DNA of 64,000 nt, from contig NW_005198537.1 in assembly GCF_000372725.1 (NCBI RefSeq), positions 513,041-577,040 of the forward strand, in the 5' to 3' direction. Below the pieces are notes generated by a model. The model did not search any database and had not been told where the DNA came from. It worked only from the letters and a program-made list of their open reading frames with translations. Both the position numbers and the translations under genes were made by a program. The DNA comes from Emiliania huxleyi CCMP1516. Lineage: Eukaryota; Haptophyta; Isochrysidales; Noelaerhabdaceae. This document shows positions 11,262 through 21,583 of the stretch, piece after piece (the stretch's first letter is position 1; each line of letters begins with the position of its first letter).

Positions 11262-12640
11262 GAGGTCAAAGAAAGAAAGAAAATAGGCACACAAAGGGAG
11301 GATGGGAGGACGGCACGCCGCCACCACACACGCACACAGAGATTTTAAGGAGAGGCGTGTGGTGCTAAACGAAAAAAGAAAGAAAGAAAGAAAACGGACA
11401 ACCCAAGGGAGGGATGGGAGGACGGCACGCCGCCACCACACAGGGATTTTAAGGAGAGGGGTGTGATGGCATGCGCTAGCCTTCGCCCGCCCTTGGGCGT
11501 CCGCCTCTTCCTATATCTCTCTTCGCAGTCTCTCGCCGATTCTCGCTGCAACCTTCATGCCACCTCGCGGTCGTCCCACTCTCGTCGTTCTCTCCCTTGT
11601 CGCTTCTTCCTCTGTCGCGTCGCTCTCCTCTGCCTCGTTCTGCAACGTCGCCGCCGCCTGCCGATCCCTTGTTCTCGCGGCTTCTTTCGCCTTTCGGCGC
11701 AACTCCGCCCTCCTCGCGGCATATTTTATTTTGGCCCCTCGAGTTTATCGAGCTCTCCTCGCGCAAGGACGACTCTTCTGACGCCCACTGCGATCATTTG
11801 CCGCCAAGTCATATCGTTGCTCAGGTCCACTCTCTCTGAGCACTCTCTCTTCGAACACTTGTGCCTCCACAGTCAGATGATGCTGGCGCTGGGGTCCCCT
11901 TCGGGTGCATCGTGACAGCTGGCGACGGGATCACCACAGGTGTTTCGTCCTCCTCGGGGTCGTCTTCCCCGGCTTCCTTGCGTTCGGCGTGGCTCATCCT
12001 CCATGCCGTGAACAGGCGCTTTATCCACCCTATATTCTTCTCTCTCTCCTCTGCCCGTGCCTTGGTCTTGTCGTTGTTTCGCACACCCATGTCTGTACGG
12101 CAATCGATGCTGCCTTCCCCACTACCTGTAGTTCACTCGTCACCTCTCCCGCGAGCTCCCCTCTCTTTCTTTCGGGTATGGAGTCCGTGAGTGCGGGCAG
12201 CGTGCAGGCAATCACGGGCGCTATTTTGTCGTAACTCCTCTTCGGCGAGCGCTCCGAATCTAGACCCTATTGCCTTTAAGGAGGCTGCCCTCGCGAGTCT
12301 CAGGAATGTGGCGGTGTCTTTTGAGTCCGGCGCCTCCCGTTCGACTCTTGCTGTCGCCCTCGCCGTGTGTTTGTCAAGCTTCCGCATGAAGCAACGCGCC
12401 TCTTCCCTTATTTCCAGCGCAGCTGCCGCTCAGTATGTGCGCCAACGACGCCTGTGGTGGCTCACTGTCTTCTTGTTTCCAGTCGTCCCGGTCTCTCAGT
12501 TCTCCGATTCTCCTCCTTGCCTCGCGCGCCTCTTTTGTGGCCTCATCCCTAGCCGCCTTGCACGCTCTGCATCCCCAGAACGCACTTCTCGTGGCGGGGC
12601 CCCTCATTCCCCGTTTCTTTCCCCCCTCTAGTGTCTAGAA
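11262..12640 (-). mobile_element. Repeat family R1, longest copy, with a charged-protein frame
   Basis: Read on the minus strand, this copy contains open segments from about 12610 to 11476 encoding a highly charged, helix-prone protein (blocks such as AAWRMSHAERKEAGEDD-like acidic stretches, VTMHPKGTPAP, and RRKAKEAARTRDRQAAA). The matching protein occurs at 31123-31536. The coding part is followed by a GC-rich tail with the landmark AAAATCCCTGTGTGGTGGCG and a T/C-rich end (GTTTTCTTTCTTTCTTTC); here the tail is present twice (11262-11345, 11370-11460). Other copies are truncated and mostly retain the tail, as expected for 5'-truncated retroposons, but no reverse transcriptase is visible. Host-derived or parasitic origin is unresolved. 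Confidence 0.6.
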
Positions 12641-13104
12641 TACGCCTGTGGTGTGCCCCATGTGGCACCCCGACCTGTTGTCTCACCCTGGCCCCCAAGA
12701 TCGTTTTTATCGTCACATTGTGACCCCCGACGTCGTCAAATGTCGCCCGCCTGTCCTTCCCCCCATTCTCGTCTGGTAATCCCCCCATTCTCGTCTGCTT
12801 TAGGCTGGCTACAGCCACTTCGCTCCACAGCCGTCCCGCCACCGGTGTCCCGTGTGCGATCCCGGCCTCACCGTCTTTCGATATTGCTCGCACACCCACA
12901 CACTCGTGCGCGCTCTGACACATGCATGTGTCCGTCCGTACGTCCGTCGGTCCACTATCTATCTCCCTCTTCTCTGTGTCCTCTGCCGCCTCCCTTCGTA
13001 CCGTGTACATGCATGGCCGGGTTCGCACCGCGTCCCGCCCACTTCCGAGGCGTCCTCCGGTGCTAAACGAGAAGTTGGATTGCAAAAGAGGACGAGAGCA
13101 CCCT

Positions 13105-13237
13105 CTTTTATGACCGCGCAAGATAAAAGGGTGGCTAAGGGCTCTGCCCGCAAGGCGCCCGCGTCGCAGACGCGGTACCATTGACAAATCTGCGATATAC
13201 CCCCACACGAGCAAATAGCCAAAATCCGAATACCGTG
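13105..13237. repeat. Dispersed repeat family X, copy 1 (split by a MITE)
   Basis: Matches 53875-54045 (landmarks GACCGCGCAAGA, GGGCTCTGCCCGCAAGGCGC, ACGCGGTACCATTGAC, AAATCCGA, TACCGTGCA). The repeat resumes after the MITE at 13653, and the uninterrupted copy at 54000 shows the empty target. The preceding 12641-13104 holds no gene I can support. Confidence 0.7.
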
Positions 13238-13652
13238 CAGGTGGCGTTTATTTTTGCTTGGGGCGGACATCATGATGAAATTCTGGAAAAACCTGACCGG
13301 CCCCTGCGGTGCCCCTACCTACCTACCTACCTACCTACCTTACTTATGGGAAACTAAAAAAGAAATCACTCGATGCGTGAAGGTGGGGTACTATACCAAC
13401 TAAAGTGATGGCTGGTGGTACTCTCCTGCACCCACAGTCCTTCCTGTGACATGGCAGGCCACTATCAAGCCCTACCTACAAGCACCAGATCACCCACTTG
13501 GGGAGGGTTGACGTCGTGATTTCCACGGAAAATTTCTTTTTCTGCTGTGAAAATTCCGGCGTGAAGAGAGGGAAAACCCCGACGGGAGGGCCCAGACCCT
13601 ACCTACCTACCCCGTCATGATGTCCGCCCCAAGCAAAAATAAACGCCACCTG
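13238..13652. mobile_element. 415-bp MITE with 38-bp terminal inverted repeats
   Basis: The ends are a perfect 38-bp inverted repeat starting CAGGTGGCGTTTATTTTTGC. They are flanked by the direct repeat TACCGTG (13231-13237, 13653-13659; possibly extending to TACCGTGCA). The interior has a CCTA microsatellite followed by CTTACTTATGGGAAAC and no coding frame. A related element lies at 40415-40807. It is inserted in repeat family X, whose other copy shows the unoccupied site, so the insertion is well supported. Confidence 0.88.
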
Positions 13653-13659
13653 TACCGTG

Positions 13660-16025
13660 CACGAATCCGGCGATGTGCGCCGTGCAAGCCTTCAGCTGGT
13701 GCCAAGACTGCCGTCTAACTGCCATGTCACGGCCGGTCGGCTGCCGCTCTCGCCTCGCTGGCGGCGCGGTCTGGTGCCGCGGCGCCCAGCTCTCCTGTGG
13801 GCTCGCGGCGGCTCGCCGCCGCGGTGCCGAACAATGTGACCAGTCCGGATTCGTCCCGGCGTGCCGCCGGTGCCGCTTCCTCGCCGAAATTTTGCTCGAC
13901 CAGTTTGTCGACAAACCTGTGCCAGAGCCCCTGCTGCTCGACTACGCGGCGGAGCCGGCCCGTCGCGGCCGAGAGGCGATGCGCCGACACCGGGGCAACG
14001 GCGCGGGACCATTTCCAGGCTCTCTCGAGCAACCTCAAATTTGGCCGATTTTGTGGATCTCAACCCTGCTGCTCTCTGACCACAACCTCGCGGCCCGCTG
14101 CGCGGCTCTCCGAGCGCGAGAGGAGTCGTCTACGAGGCGGCGGCGAGCGCAGGCGGCGGCGGCGCGGCGGCGCGGGGGCGGATCGCGGCGCAGACAACGG
14201 CAGGAATCTGCGGCAGGCCGCTGCTTGCTGCTGCAGCTGCAGCTGCTGCTGCTGCTGCTCCGCTGATTGTGGACACGATTCCTCCGATCACCCCACCCGC
14301 CCGCCCCGCCCCGCCCGCCCGCCTCTCCCCGCTTGCCCGCCCGCCCGCCCGCCCGCCCGTCCAACCACCCATTCCCATCGCCATCTCACATACCTTCATA
14401 TAGGCGCTCGAGACCTCCTCTCGCTGCCTACTCGCTGCCTCGAGGGAGGAGGGGAAGAAGTCGAGCGGGCGCCACTGCGCTCGCCGTCCCGAGGCCCCTC
14501 CCCGAAAGGGCAAGTATTAGCCTCACGAAATCCGAGACCCCTCCCCCCCGCCCCGATCCCCCCACCCCCTTGCTCCCCTCCCCCCCTCGGGAGGGCCGAA
14601 CTGAGGCGTCGAGGGCCCCCGCTCTTCCTTTCGCATAGCGGCCACTCTTCGGATCGCTGGTCGAGCGACCCGGGGGATGCCCCGCGCGCCTGACCCAGGC
14701 GCGAAAACGAATCTGCGAGGCGTGGCCGCTCACGCGGCCCGATGGGGAGGAGGGGAAGACGTAGGGCGTGCTTGCGCGCCTTTCCGAGGCCCCTCCAACC
14801 CACCCGCGCTAGGTCTCGGGTTTGACGCATGGGGTCACTCCCGCGAAACTCGGGAACTAGCCGGGGCAGTCGGAGAAGTGGCAACTCCGTGCACTGACGG
14901 TCGGCCGTCAGAAAACACGCCTCCGTGGCTCGGGTTACACCAATCCTCGCTACCCAACGCGGCCAAAGGATATCCACCTCGAGAAGAACCTCGAGAGGTG
15001 CCAAGACATTCGTAAAATTGAAGCCAAGAATCCGCCAAATCCGTGCTTTCGCGCTACCGCTGAGGGGAAAGCCGCTGATCGAGCCCAGCGTGCCCGCGGC
15101 CGCCTCCCGCGCAGCACCGCCGCTGCGGAATCGGATCGATCCCATGGAGGAGGAGGGCGCAGTCGGCCAGCGCAGCAGGCGGAGTCCCTCCCCGCGCCGG
15201 AGCCCCCCTGCAGTCGAGGGAGTCCTCGTTGGCGATGAAGGTGGCGACATCGAATCGCGGCCGACACACGTCACGTGGGAGGAATGGGCGATGAGCGGGA
15301 ACGATGCGCGCTACGACGCCGACTCCGCCGTGCTCGTGGCCGCAGAAAGCCGCGCTCCAGGAGCACGCCAAGATGCAATGGCTCGCTTGCTTCGATTCAG
15401 CTCTCTCGGCAGCAGAAGTGGGGCTGGAGCGGGTGGGGGTGGATGCCGATTGAGGGAGAGCGTCTCCAGCTGCGCCCTGTGGCAGCTGCGCCCTGTGGCA
15501 GCTAGTCGAGGGACTTGGTAGTCGTGACCCCCCTGAGTGAGCGGACAGGAGAGAGAGAGCGTTTTGTGGTGTTTGTTGGTGTACGCAATAACGGGACAGG
15601 GTGGTTGTTCTCTCTATCTCCTCTTCTAGCTCTTAGCATGAGCTGCGCCCGGTGTCCGACCCCTTTTGCGCAGCAACACCTTAAACTTTTAGGCCCTCCA
15701 AATTCGGGTCGGAGCGTAGCGGAGTGGGCCCCGAGTTTGAAAAGGGCGACGGACGCTTGCGTCCTAGCCTCCAACAACGCCTCCCCGGCGCAGAGGGGCC
15801 CCCGGAGGGATGCACAACCGCTCCACGCCACGCCGCTTGCGGCGGTCCTCTTCCCAGCTCCGCTGAGGGCCCAACAAACAAACAAATAAAACAGACATCC
15901 CAAGCTAGGGCTGGGTCGAGGACAGACACGTCCCCACCTTTGCAGGATTTTGCAAAAGCGAGGGGGGAGGGCGCTGAGGGCCCGTGCCTTCTTAGGATTC
16001 TCCGACACTTTCTCTTCATCCCAGA
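13660..16025. other. Region without a firmly supported gene
   Basis: Several open frames overlap on both strands and none has a recognisable domain. Two fragments look more protein-like than the rest: minus-strand 14038-13800 (RVVEQQGLWHRFVDKLVEQN) and plus-strand 15144-15521 (starting MEEEGAV, with THVTWEEWAMSGNDARYDAD). They could be exons or remnants. A GC-rich CCCGCC array lies at about 14280-14365. A dispersed repeat (R2) with landmark CCCAAGCTAGGGCTGGGTCGAGG-like sequence sits at about 15880-15960, shared with 37548-37690 and 53262-53300. Confidence 0.4.
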
Positions 16026-16550
16026 ATGGCTCTTCTCGCGCTATTAGGAGCGTCCCCGGCAGTGCTGCCTCCGGCGCGAGCGTTTGCTGCTCCGCGCCTC
16101 GCCCATCGCAGCTGCTGCGCCGTCATGAGCGACGGCGAGAAGCCGCCGGCGGTGGTCGATCCGGACGTGACGGCGGACAACCCCAAGGGCCTGACAGGCC
16201 CGCTCATCACGTACTCGGGCATCTCGCCCGAGATGCGCACCCTGGTCGACGAGGCCTTCCAGCGGCGGAATCGCGAGCGACTCCTCACGGACAAGCCGCC
16301 GTATGCGTCAGTCGAGGCGATGGTCGACGCGTACGTCGAGCTTGGCAGCGCGCAAGGGTGGACACGGGAGGACGCCGAGTCGGAGGTGGTGCGCTTCCTG
16401 CAGCGGCGTGCGCTGGCCGAGGAGGGTGGCTTCTCCGGCGAGCCGCAGGACTACGCGGCGCAGGTGCTCCTCGCGCTTCTCGTTGGGTCGATTGGCTACT
16501 CGACGGCAACGGGCGGCGGCATCTCAACGTGGGAGAACCCGTTCTTCTGA
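16026..16550 (+). CDS. Predicted plastid-targeted membrane protein, unknown function
   Basis: Intronless, 174 residues. The N-terminus is a short hydrophobic signal peptide (MALLALLGASPAVLPPARA) followed by FAAPRLAHRS, a Phe at the predicted cleavage site and a basic Ser/Ala-rich stretch. That is the classic bipartite leader for secondary red plastids (established knowledge; assignment is inference). The mature part is acidic and soluble (VDEAFQRRNRERLLTDKPPY, SVEAMVDAYVELGSAQGWTR), and one membrane segment (QVLLALLVGSIGYS) lies near the C-terminus before STWENPFF. I do not recognise the family. The ATG at 16026 gives the complete leader. No neighbour suggests a pathway. Confidence 0.78.
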   Translation: MALLALLGASPAVLPPARAFAAPRLAHRSCCAVMSDGEKPPAVVDPDVTADNPKGLTGPLITYSGISPEMRTLVDEAFQRRNRERLLTDKPPYASVEAMVDAYVELGSAQGWTREDAESEVVRFLQRRALAEEGGFSGEPQDYAAQVLLALLVGSIGYSTATGGGISTWENPFF

Positions 16551-16934
16551 CCGCCGCCGCCGGGCATGCCGCGCGTAACTCATAATTATGGCTTGCCAGC
16601 GGGTGGTCTCGGATTTCGCGGGTCTGCATCGGCATAATTTATAGGTCCGCCGCGAGAGCGATTCACGTTATAGATGTTCCAGTTCGGGTCCCGGCTCCCG
16701 CACCGCATCCGCAAATCCAGATTGCAGAGATATGGCTCGCAACAGATGTGCCATGCATTACTATTGCCCGAAAACACATCCAGACCACCTCCAATTTCGT
16801 ACACCCCTCTGTAGCATGCACACGTCAAAAAGGGTCACATATGAACGAAAGGATGCTGCGGGCGGACCCTCACCCACCCTCAGCCTCACGCAGCTCACGG
16901 TCAAAAGGTTCACATGCCGCCTGGTCGCAACCCC
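16551..16934. other. Intergenic, convergent 3' ends
   Basis: No gene or repeat recognised. AT-richer than the flanking coding sequences. Confidence 0.5.
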
Positions 16935-17855
16935 TCAGCCCTCCTTCCGCGAGCCGCCGAATCCGCCCGCCGCGAAGTCAAACCCCATCGCCACCATCGC
17001 CGCCTTCTCCTCGTCAATCTCCTCCGCCTCGCCCTCGCCGCCCTCGCCGCCGCCCTTCCCCTTGGCCGCCGCGCGCGCTGCCCGCCGCTTCGCGGTCGCC
17101 TCCTCGCGCTCCGCCTCCTCGCGCTGCCGGATCCGCTCGTCAAAGTCGGCGAGGAACGCCTCCGCCTTCTGCTCGGCCGTCACCTATTGCACGTGTCGCG
17201 CAGACGCGTCGCCGGCGCGCCCGGACCGCGCCGGCTCGGAGCTCGGGGCGTCGCCTCGGAGGCGGCGCTGCTGTCGCGTTCCTCGCGGTGGGCGTCGAAT
17301 CGCGCCTGGGGTCAGGCCCAGGCATGGTCAAGTCCTTCACGAGGTGGTGCGGGGGCAGGGGCTGTGGGGGGTGACGCCCGCGCGCGCTCCACCAAGCGCG
17401 GGCGTGCAGTCAGCCCGCGCAAAAGCGCGCACCTTGACCTCCTCGAGCGTGGAGCGCTCGGCGCGCATTGACATGCCCAGCATCCGGTTGTGCTTGCGCC
17501 CGTTGATGTGTAGCAGGTAGTTTGCCGAGTCGCGCAGCACGCAGTCGCAGACCTTGCAGTGATACGCAGCGCTGAAGGAGCCCGCCTGCGCCTGCGCGCC
17601 CGTCACCAGCTGGCGCGAGCCCTCGAACTTGTCCAGCCGCAGCTCCTCCGTCCGCCGCTGCAGCGGCGCGCGCTGCACAATCGGCGCCGGCGCCGTCTTC
17701 TTGCGCTCGCGCTCCTCCTCGAGCGACTCCTCCTCGGCCAGCCGCGCCTTGGCCTTGGCCTCGAAGGCCTCCTTGTCCCACTCGCGCCGGAAGTTGGGCT
17801 GCTTCGACAGCGAGCCCCCGCCAGGCACGGGCACGGAGCCTTCCTCGTTGGACAT
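16935..17855 (-). CDS. ZMAT2: ZMAT2 / Snu23 spliceosomal zinc-finger protein
   Basis: Two exons (17855-17433 and 17183-16935) separated by a 249-bp GT-AG intron give 223 residues, close to the family length. The start ATG at 17855 gives MSNEEGSVPVPGG. Residues 20-35 (QPNFRREWDKEAFEAK) match the conserved N-terminus. A matrin-type C2H2 finger follows (YHCKVCDCVLRDSANYLLHI, then NGRKHNR), and the signature LGMSMRAERSTLEEVK directly after it. Exon 2 encodes the charged coiled-coil tail (FDERIRQREEAEREEATAKR). Known function: component of the U4/U6.U5 tri-snRNP / B complex, acting near the 5' splice site during spliceosome activation in the nucleus. That is notable in a genome where many introns start with GC. 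Confidence 0.9.
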
Positions 17856-18033
17856 CTTCTGAAGGGAGGAGATAAGAATAACGTCCGGGCGCAACCACCC
17901 CCCGCCCGGCCGCAGGTGTCCGTGTCCGAGCCTGACTGTTCTTCACCTTCCTAACTAACTCCGTACCCTCCCTGGTGTTCCCTCTCTTGTACGTAAAGGT
18001 GTAGAAAGGTGTGCCCAACCGAGTACAAGACCG

Positions 18034-19121
18034 TCAAGAACCCTCCTCCGCCGGTGTTGGCATCCATCGGCCTGGCAGCCAGCCCTTCCCCGCGAATCGT
18101 TTTCCGTAGCAGCACTGGCTGAGGATGATGTGTGGGTCCGGCTCTGAGGGCGACGCCGTGCGCGGTGCCCGCTCGCCCAGCAGGCAGTCCAAGACGGGCT
18201 CGTAGACCTTGGCCCACGACCCACGGTGGCGGATGCGAAGCGGCCCCGCCGGCAAGCTGCGCAGCCGGTCTCGTAGGTGCGCGCACTCGATGCGAAACGT
18301 GTGGTTGGTCAGGCGCTGACGCCGCACGTCCAGTGCGTCTGGGAGGTCGCGCGCGAGTGTCACCACCCGCTCTGCAAAGGCCTCGTCCGACGGAGAGTCG
18401 GCTCGGTCGATCCAAGGCAGGACGTCGACGCCCTGGCTGGCCGCCAGCCTCTGCCCGTTGCCATAGTAGAGGGGGACCGCCCCGAAGCGGACGGGGAGGA
18501 AGGGCTTCTCTGAGAGGTACTCCATCCCCGGCTGGAAGCGCTCGAAGGCGACCACCATCTTCGCCTTTCGAATCGCGGCCTCGGGCCCTCCCGCCGCCAC
18601 CAGCCGCGGCTTTTGCGACCCGCCGGTGCACAGTCCGGTGTACTCGAAGACGAGGACCGCCGCCTCGAGCGCTCGCCGCACGACGCCCACCAGCTGCTCC
18701 CGTCGCTCCTCGCAGCGGCTGCTCTGGTAGAGCACGTCGATGGGTCGCTCCCGTGTGGGCAGCCCGAGGCGGACCGAGTTGGCCGTGAACGGCGGCAAGT
18801 AGGCTGCATTGCGCCACCTATGGGGCACGGGCACGTGATGGCGATAGAAGTGTCGCTTCAGTCCTGACGGCAAGCTTCATCGCGCCACCGGTTGGCGCCC
18901 CCCGAGAGGAAGCAGAGGTCGTGGGGGCAAGCGGCTCCGGTCGCCTCGGCGAGGTGCGAGGCACAGTACGACAGTTCCTTGAAGCGCGGCGGGCAGGTGG
19001 GGTCGGGCTCTCCGCTCACAAGGATGGTCAGCGGCGCGCGCGTTGCATTCGTTGCGGCTGCAAATCTTCCATGAGTCGGGGGCTGCGTGTGCGTATGCTG
19101 CTCAGGTAGTGACACCCTCAT
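18034..19121 (-). CDS. Fucosyltransferase (GT10)-like protein
   Basis: The main exon (18873-18034) contains AFERFQPGMEYLSEKPFLPV followed by FGAVPLYYGNG, matching the donor-binding segment of alpha-1,3/4-fucosyltransferases of family GT10. The preceding piece (19121-18890) encodes LTILVSGEPDPTCPPRF and FKELSYCASHL. The junction around 18870-18890 changes frame and must be a splice or a sequence error; I could not place it. Such enzymes act in the Golgi lumen, transferring fucose from GDP-fucose to glycans. The stop is at 18034. It is separated from the next upstream glycosyltransferase-like exons by only about 10-100 bp, so it may be the C-terminal part of one long gene. Confidence 0.6.
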
Positions 19122-19129
19122 GCTGCTGT

Positions 19130-19990
19130 TGGTCTGGCAGCCTCTTCGAGCGTGCGGCCGGTGCTGCGACCGGGAGCAGTGAGGGCAGACCGGTGTGATG
19201 AGGCGGTCATGGAGGAGGGTCGGGTCGGCCGGATCGAGCCATAAGCGGTGGCACTCATCCCCCCACTCAAAGGGGGGGCCAAAGACGGAGCGCGGCTCAA
19301 AGTGCCCGTCGAAGTCGAAGAACGGCGCCTGTTGGCCATCGGACGCCTCAGGCCGCGATCCCCCGAGATCATCCGAGATTTGAATAGGTAGCCTGGTAGC
19401 TCATTTGCAGCATCCAGCGAAACATGTTGGACGTCGAGTGCCCCAGCAGCGCGGTTGCGTGACGCGCGAGCGCCAGCACCGCCGACAGGAGGCCGAATGC
19501 CGAGGTGGGGATCATCCGGTCAACAGCCGTGATTGTCACCGTCCTGCTGTGCTGCTGAATCGCCGCCGCGGCGGCCGGGTCGTCGCTCAGCAGAGCGACG
19601 TGGGTGCAGCCAAACTCACGCGCTGCAGCCTCTAGGGTGGCTGCAACATGCTCATTCTCGACATGGACGGCCCCCTCCACCGCCTTGTCGCCGCGCCGGA
19701 CGTGCACGCCCAGGAAGGGCTGTGGAAGCTTGGACGCGAGGTCCTGCACACCCGCCTCCAGCTCCCCGTTTGGAACGAAAAGCCGCTGGCTCCAGCGGCT
19801 GGCGTGGGCGAATGTGGAGCCGGCGGGGTACCGCTTCAACTCCGCACACTCTCGAGACCGGAGGCGCACCGGTTCAAACCAGCACTCGTGGCCGCGCTCG
19901 CACGCCGCACGGTATCGGTCGCCGACAATCTCCCATCGCGCAGAAGACGTTGAACCGTGCGCCTACGAGCGGGCACGTCAGGGCACCGGA
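19130..19990 (-). CDS. O-/alpha-1,6-fucosyltransferase-like domain region
   Basis: The frame around 19940-19380 reads WEIVGDRYRAACERGHECWF, then LGVHVRRGDKAVEG and HVALLSDDPAAAAAI, ending SAFGLLSAVLALARHATALL and GHSTSNMFRWMLQMSYQ. The HVRRGDK motif and the Ser/Asn-rich GHSTSN block match the GDP-fucose-binding fold of POFUT/FUT8-type enzymes. A GC-AG intron (donor CAG|GCTACC near 19393, acceptor AACAG near 19325) joins this to PFFDFDGHFEPRSVFGPPFE. An acceptor near 19960 defines the upstream edge. Probably Golgi or ER. It could be the middle domain of a multidomain gene running from 21170 to 18034. Confidence 0.6.
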
Positions 19991-19999
19991 TTGGACATG

Positions 20000-21170
20000 T
20001 CAGGCTCCGGAAAGGGAAGAGTTCAAGCCGCGCTCCTCGCAGTCGAGCTTCGCGGTGGCCGTGAACACGTTTAGCTGCGAAAACAGCCCGTGAGGGTGCC
20101 TTACGACGGTCGCGAGCTCCGCTGGAGGCGGCGGAGCCGCCAGCTTGCAGGGACTCGCCTCACAGCCCTCCTCGCCGGGGGCGTGGTACTGCCCGCACCA
20201 GGCCATGGCGTCGGGCGGCGACGGCTGCATCGGCTGGCCGCCGAGGAGGACGTGGTGGAGGTGCTCGAACCCGCCGGAGGAGGCATGCTTGTTGAACCGC
20301 GGGCACTGCACGTGCACTTGATTCGCGCCGATGCCTCGCGCTGCGACTATGCAGTTTGAGGCGGCCAGACCCCCCTCAGCTCTCCTCGCCAGAGCAAGCT
20401 GCCTCTGCGAGGCGGCCGACAGCTTCTGTGCTTCGAGCGGTCCCGCGTTGCACGCCCCCGGTGGCCGCCCTCGCGAGCCTCCGAGCATCATCCCCAGTGC
20501 CTCCTCGTACACGCCCTTGCTGTGCTTTCGCAGCTGCTCGCGGCTGACGTGGAAGTTGCTGTTTGGGAAGAAGGAGACGCGGGGCGAGTTCAACTCGCCC
20601 GAGGGTAGCTGGCTCGACTGGCCAAAGACGGCGAGCAGATCCCGCCAGCACTGCTCCACAACGGGCATGAGCAGCGGGTCTGCCCTGTGCCGCCGATTGG
20701 CATCGGTAGAACGAATGGCAACCTTATCGAGCCTCCATGCCTCGACGCTCAGATTCGCCACAAAGGTGTCGTTCAGCGGCGCCCACCCCGTCGCTTGCCG
20801 TGAGCAGCGGAGCCACTCGAGAAAGCGGGGTTTGCGCTCATTGGCGGGTGCGATGTCGGCCTGCACAAACGCCGTGCGCAGCGGGAGGTCGTCGTAGTTG
20901 TCCACCTGCATCCAAACTAGACTTGGTGAACGATGGCGGCCAGCAATTTTGCAGGGCGCGAGGCGTGTGAGCTGCCACGAATCGCAAATACAGCGAGGCT
21001 TCGTGGCCGAAGTTGGCGATGTAGCCCGGAGCCACTGGGTCCTTGCGCTGATAGGACGTCACCACCTCGTAGAACTCGGACGGCGCGGGCCTCGCCCACG
21101 CGGCGACGGAGGACTGCCACTCGTTGTAATGGCTCACGACGACTACAACCGGTTTGCTCCACCTGAGGAA
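20000..21170 (-). CDS. DUF3431-type glycosyltransferase-like region
   Basis: Two exons. The upstream exon (about 21160-20960) encodes VVVVVSHYNEWQSSVAAWA and GYIANFGHEASLYLRFVAAH. The downstream exon (20911-20000) continues VDNYDDLPLRTAFVQADIAP and later SFFPNSNFHVSREQLRKHSK. This arrangement matches the DUF3431 family, proteins resembling glycosyltransferases with an N-terminal VVxSHYNE strand and a conserved N-x-GREA/GHEA helix followed by YDDLP and a loss-of-Q loop. The intron lies at roughly 20912-20955. The frame stops at 20000 about 15 bp before a plausible acceptor for the fucosyltransferase-like exons, so a fusion is possible. The 5' end is uncertain; the interval 21171-21583 is the divergent promoter region shared with the JmjC gene. 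Confidence 0.62.
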
Positions 21171-21583
21171 GGAGGGTGGGTGGGTAATCGATGATGCGTG
21201 CTGCGCTCCGGCACCTCTCCTCAGGGTAGGGGCTTGCTTCGATGGTCCTTGCGCCGACGAGCTTCCGCGCGAGTGGGCGAGGGGCATTCGGCGTGAGCTT
21301 TTCGCATTGGGAATTGGGAGCGTGCGTCTCACGCCTAAGTTTGCTTCAAAGAATTCCCCGGCCTCTTTTTCTTTTACACTGTGCTCCGCGAGGAGAGGAG
21401 CCTGAGCCAGGGGAGGGTTGGGAAGGGGGGGCGAGGCCGGAGGAGTATGACGGCCTCTTCGACGGCCCATAACGGGGCGTTGTCTGCTGTGCCTTTTGTG
21501 GTGCTAGTTCGTGCCAGTCTGCTGTGAGGGGCTTGAGGTCGTAGAATTCTTTTACTAGTACCGCCTCCGGGCGGCCTCCGGCC

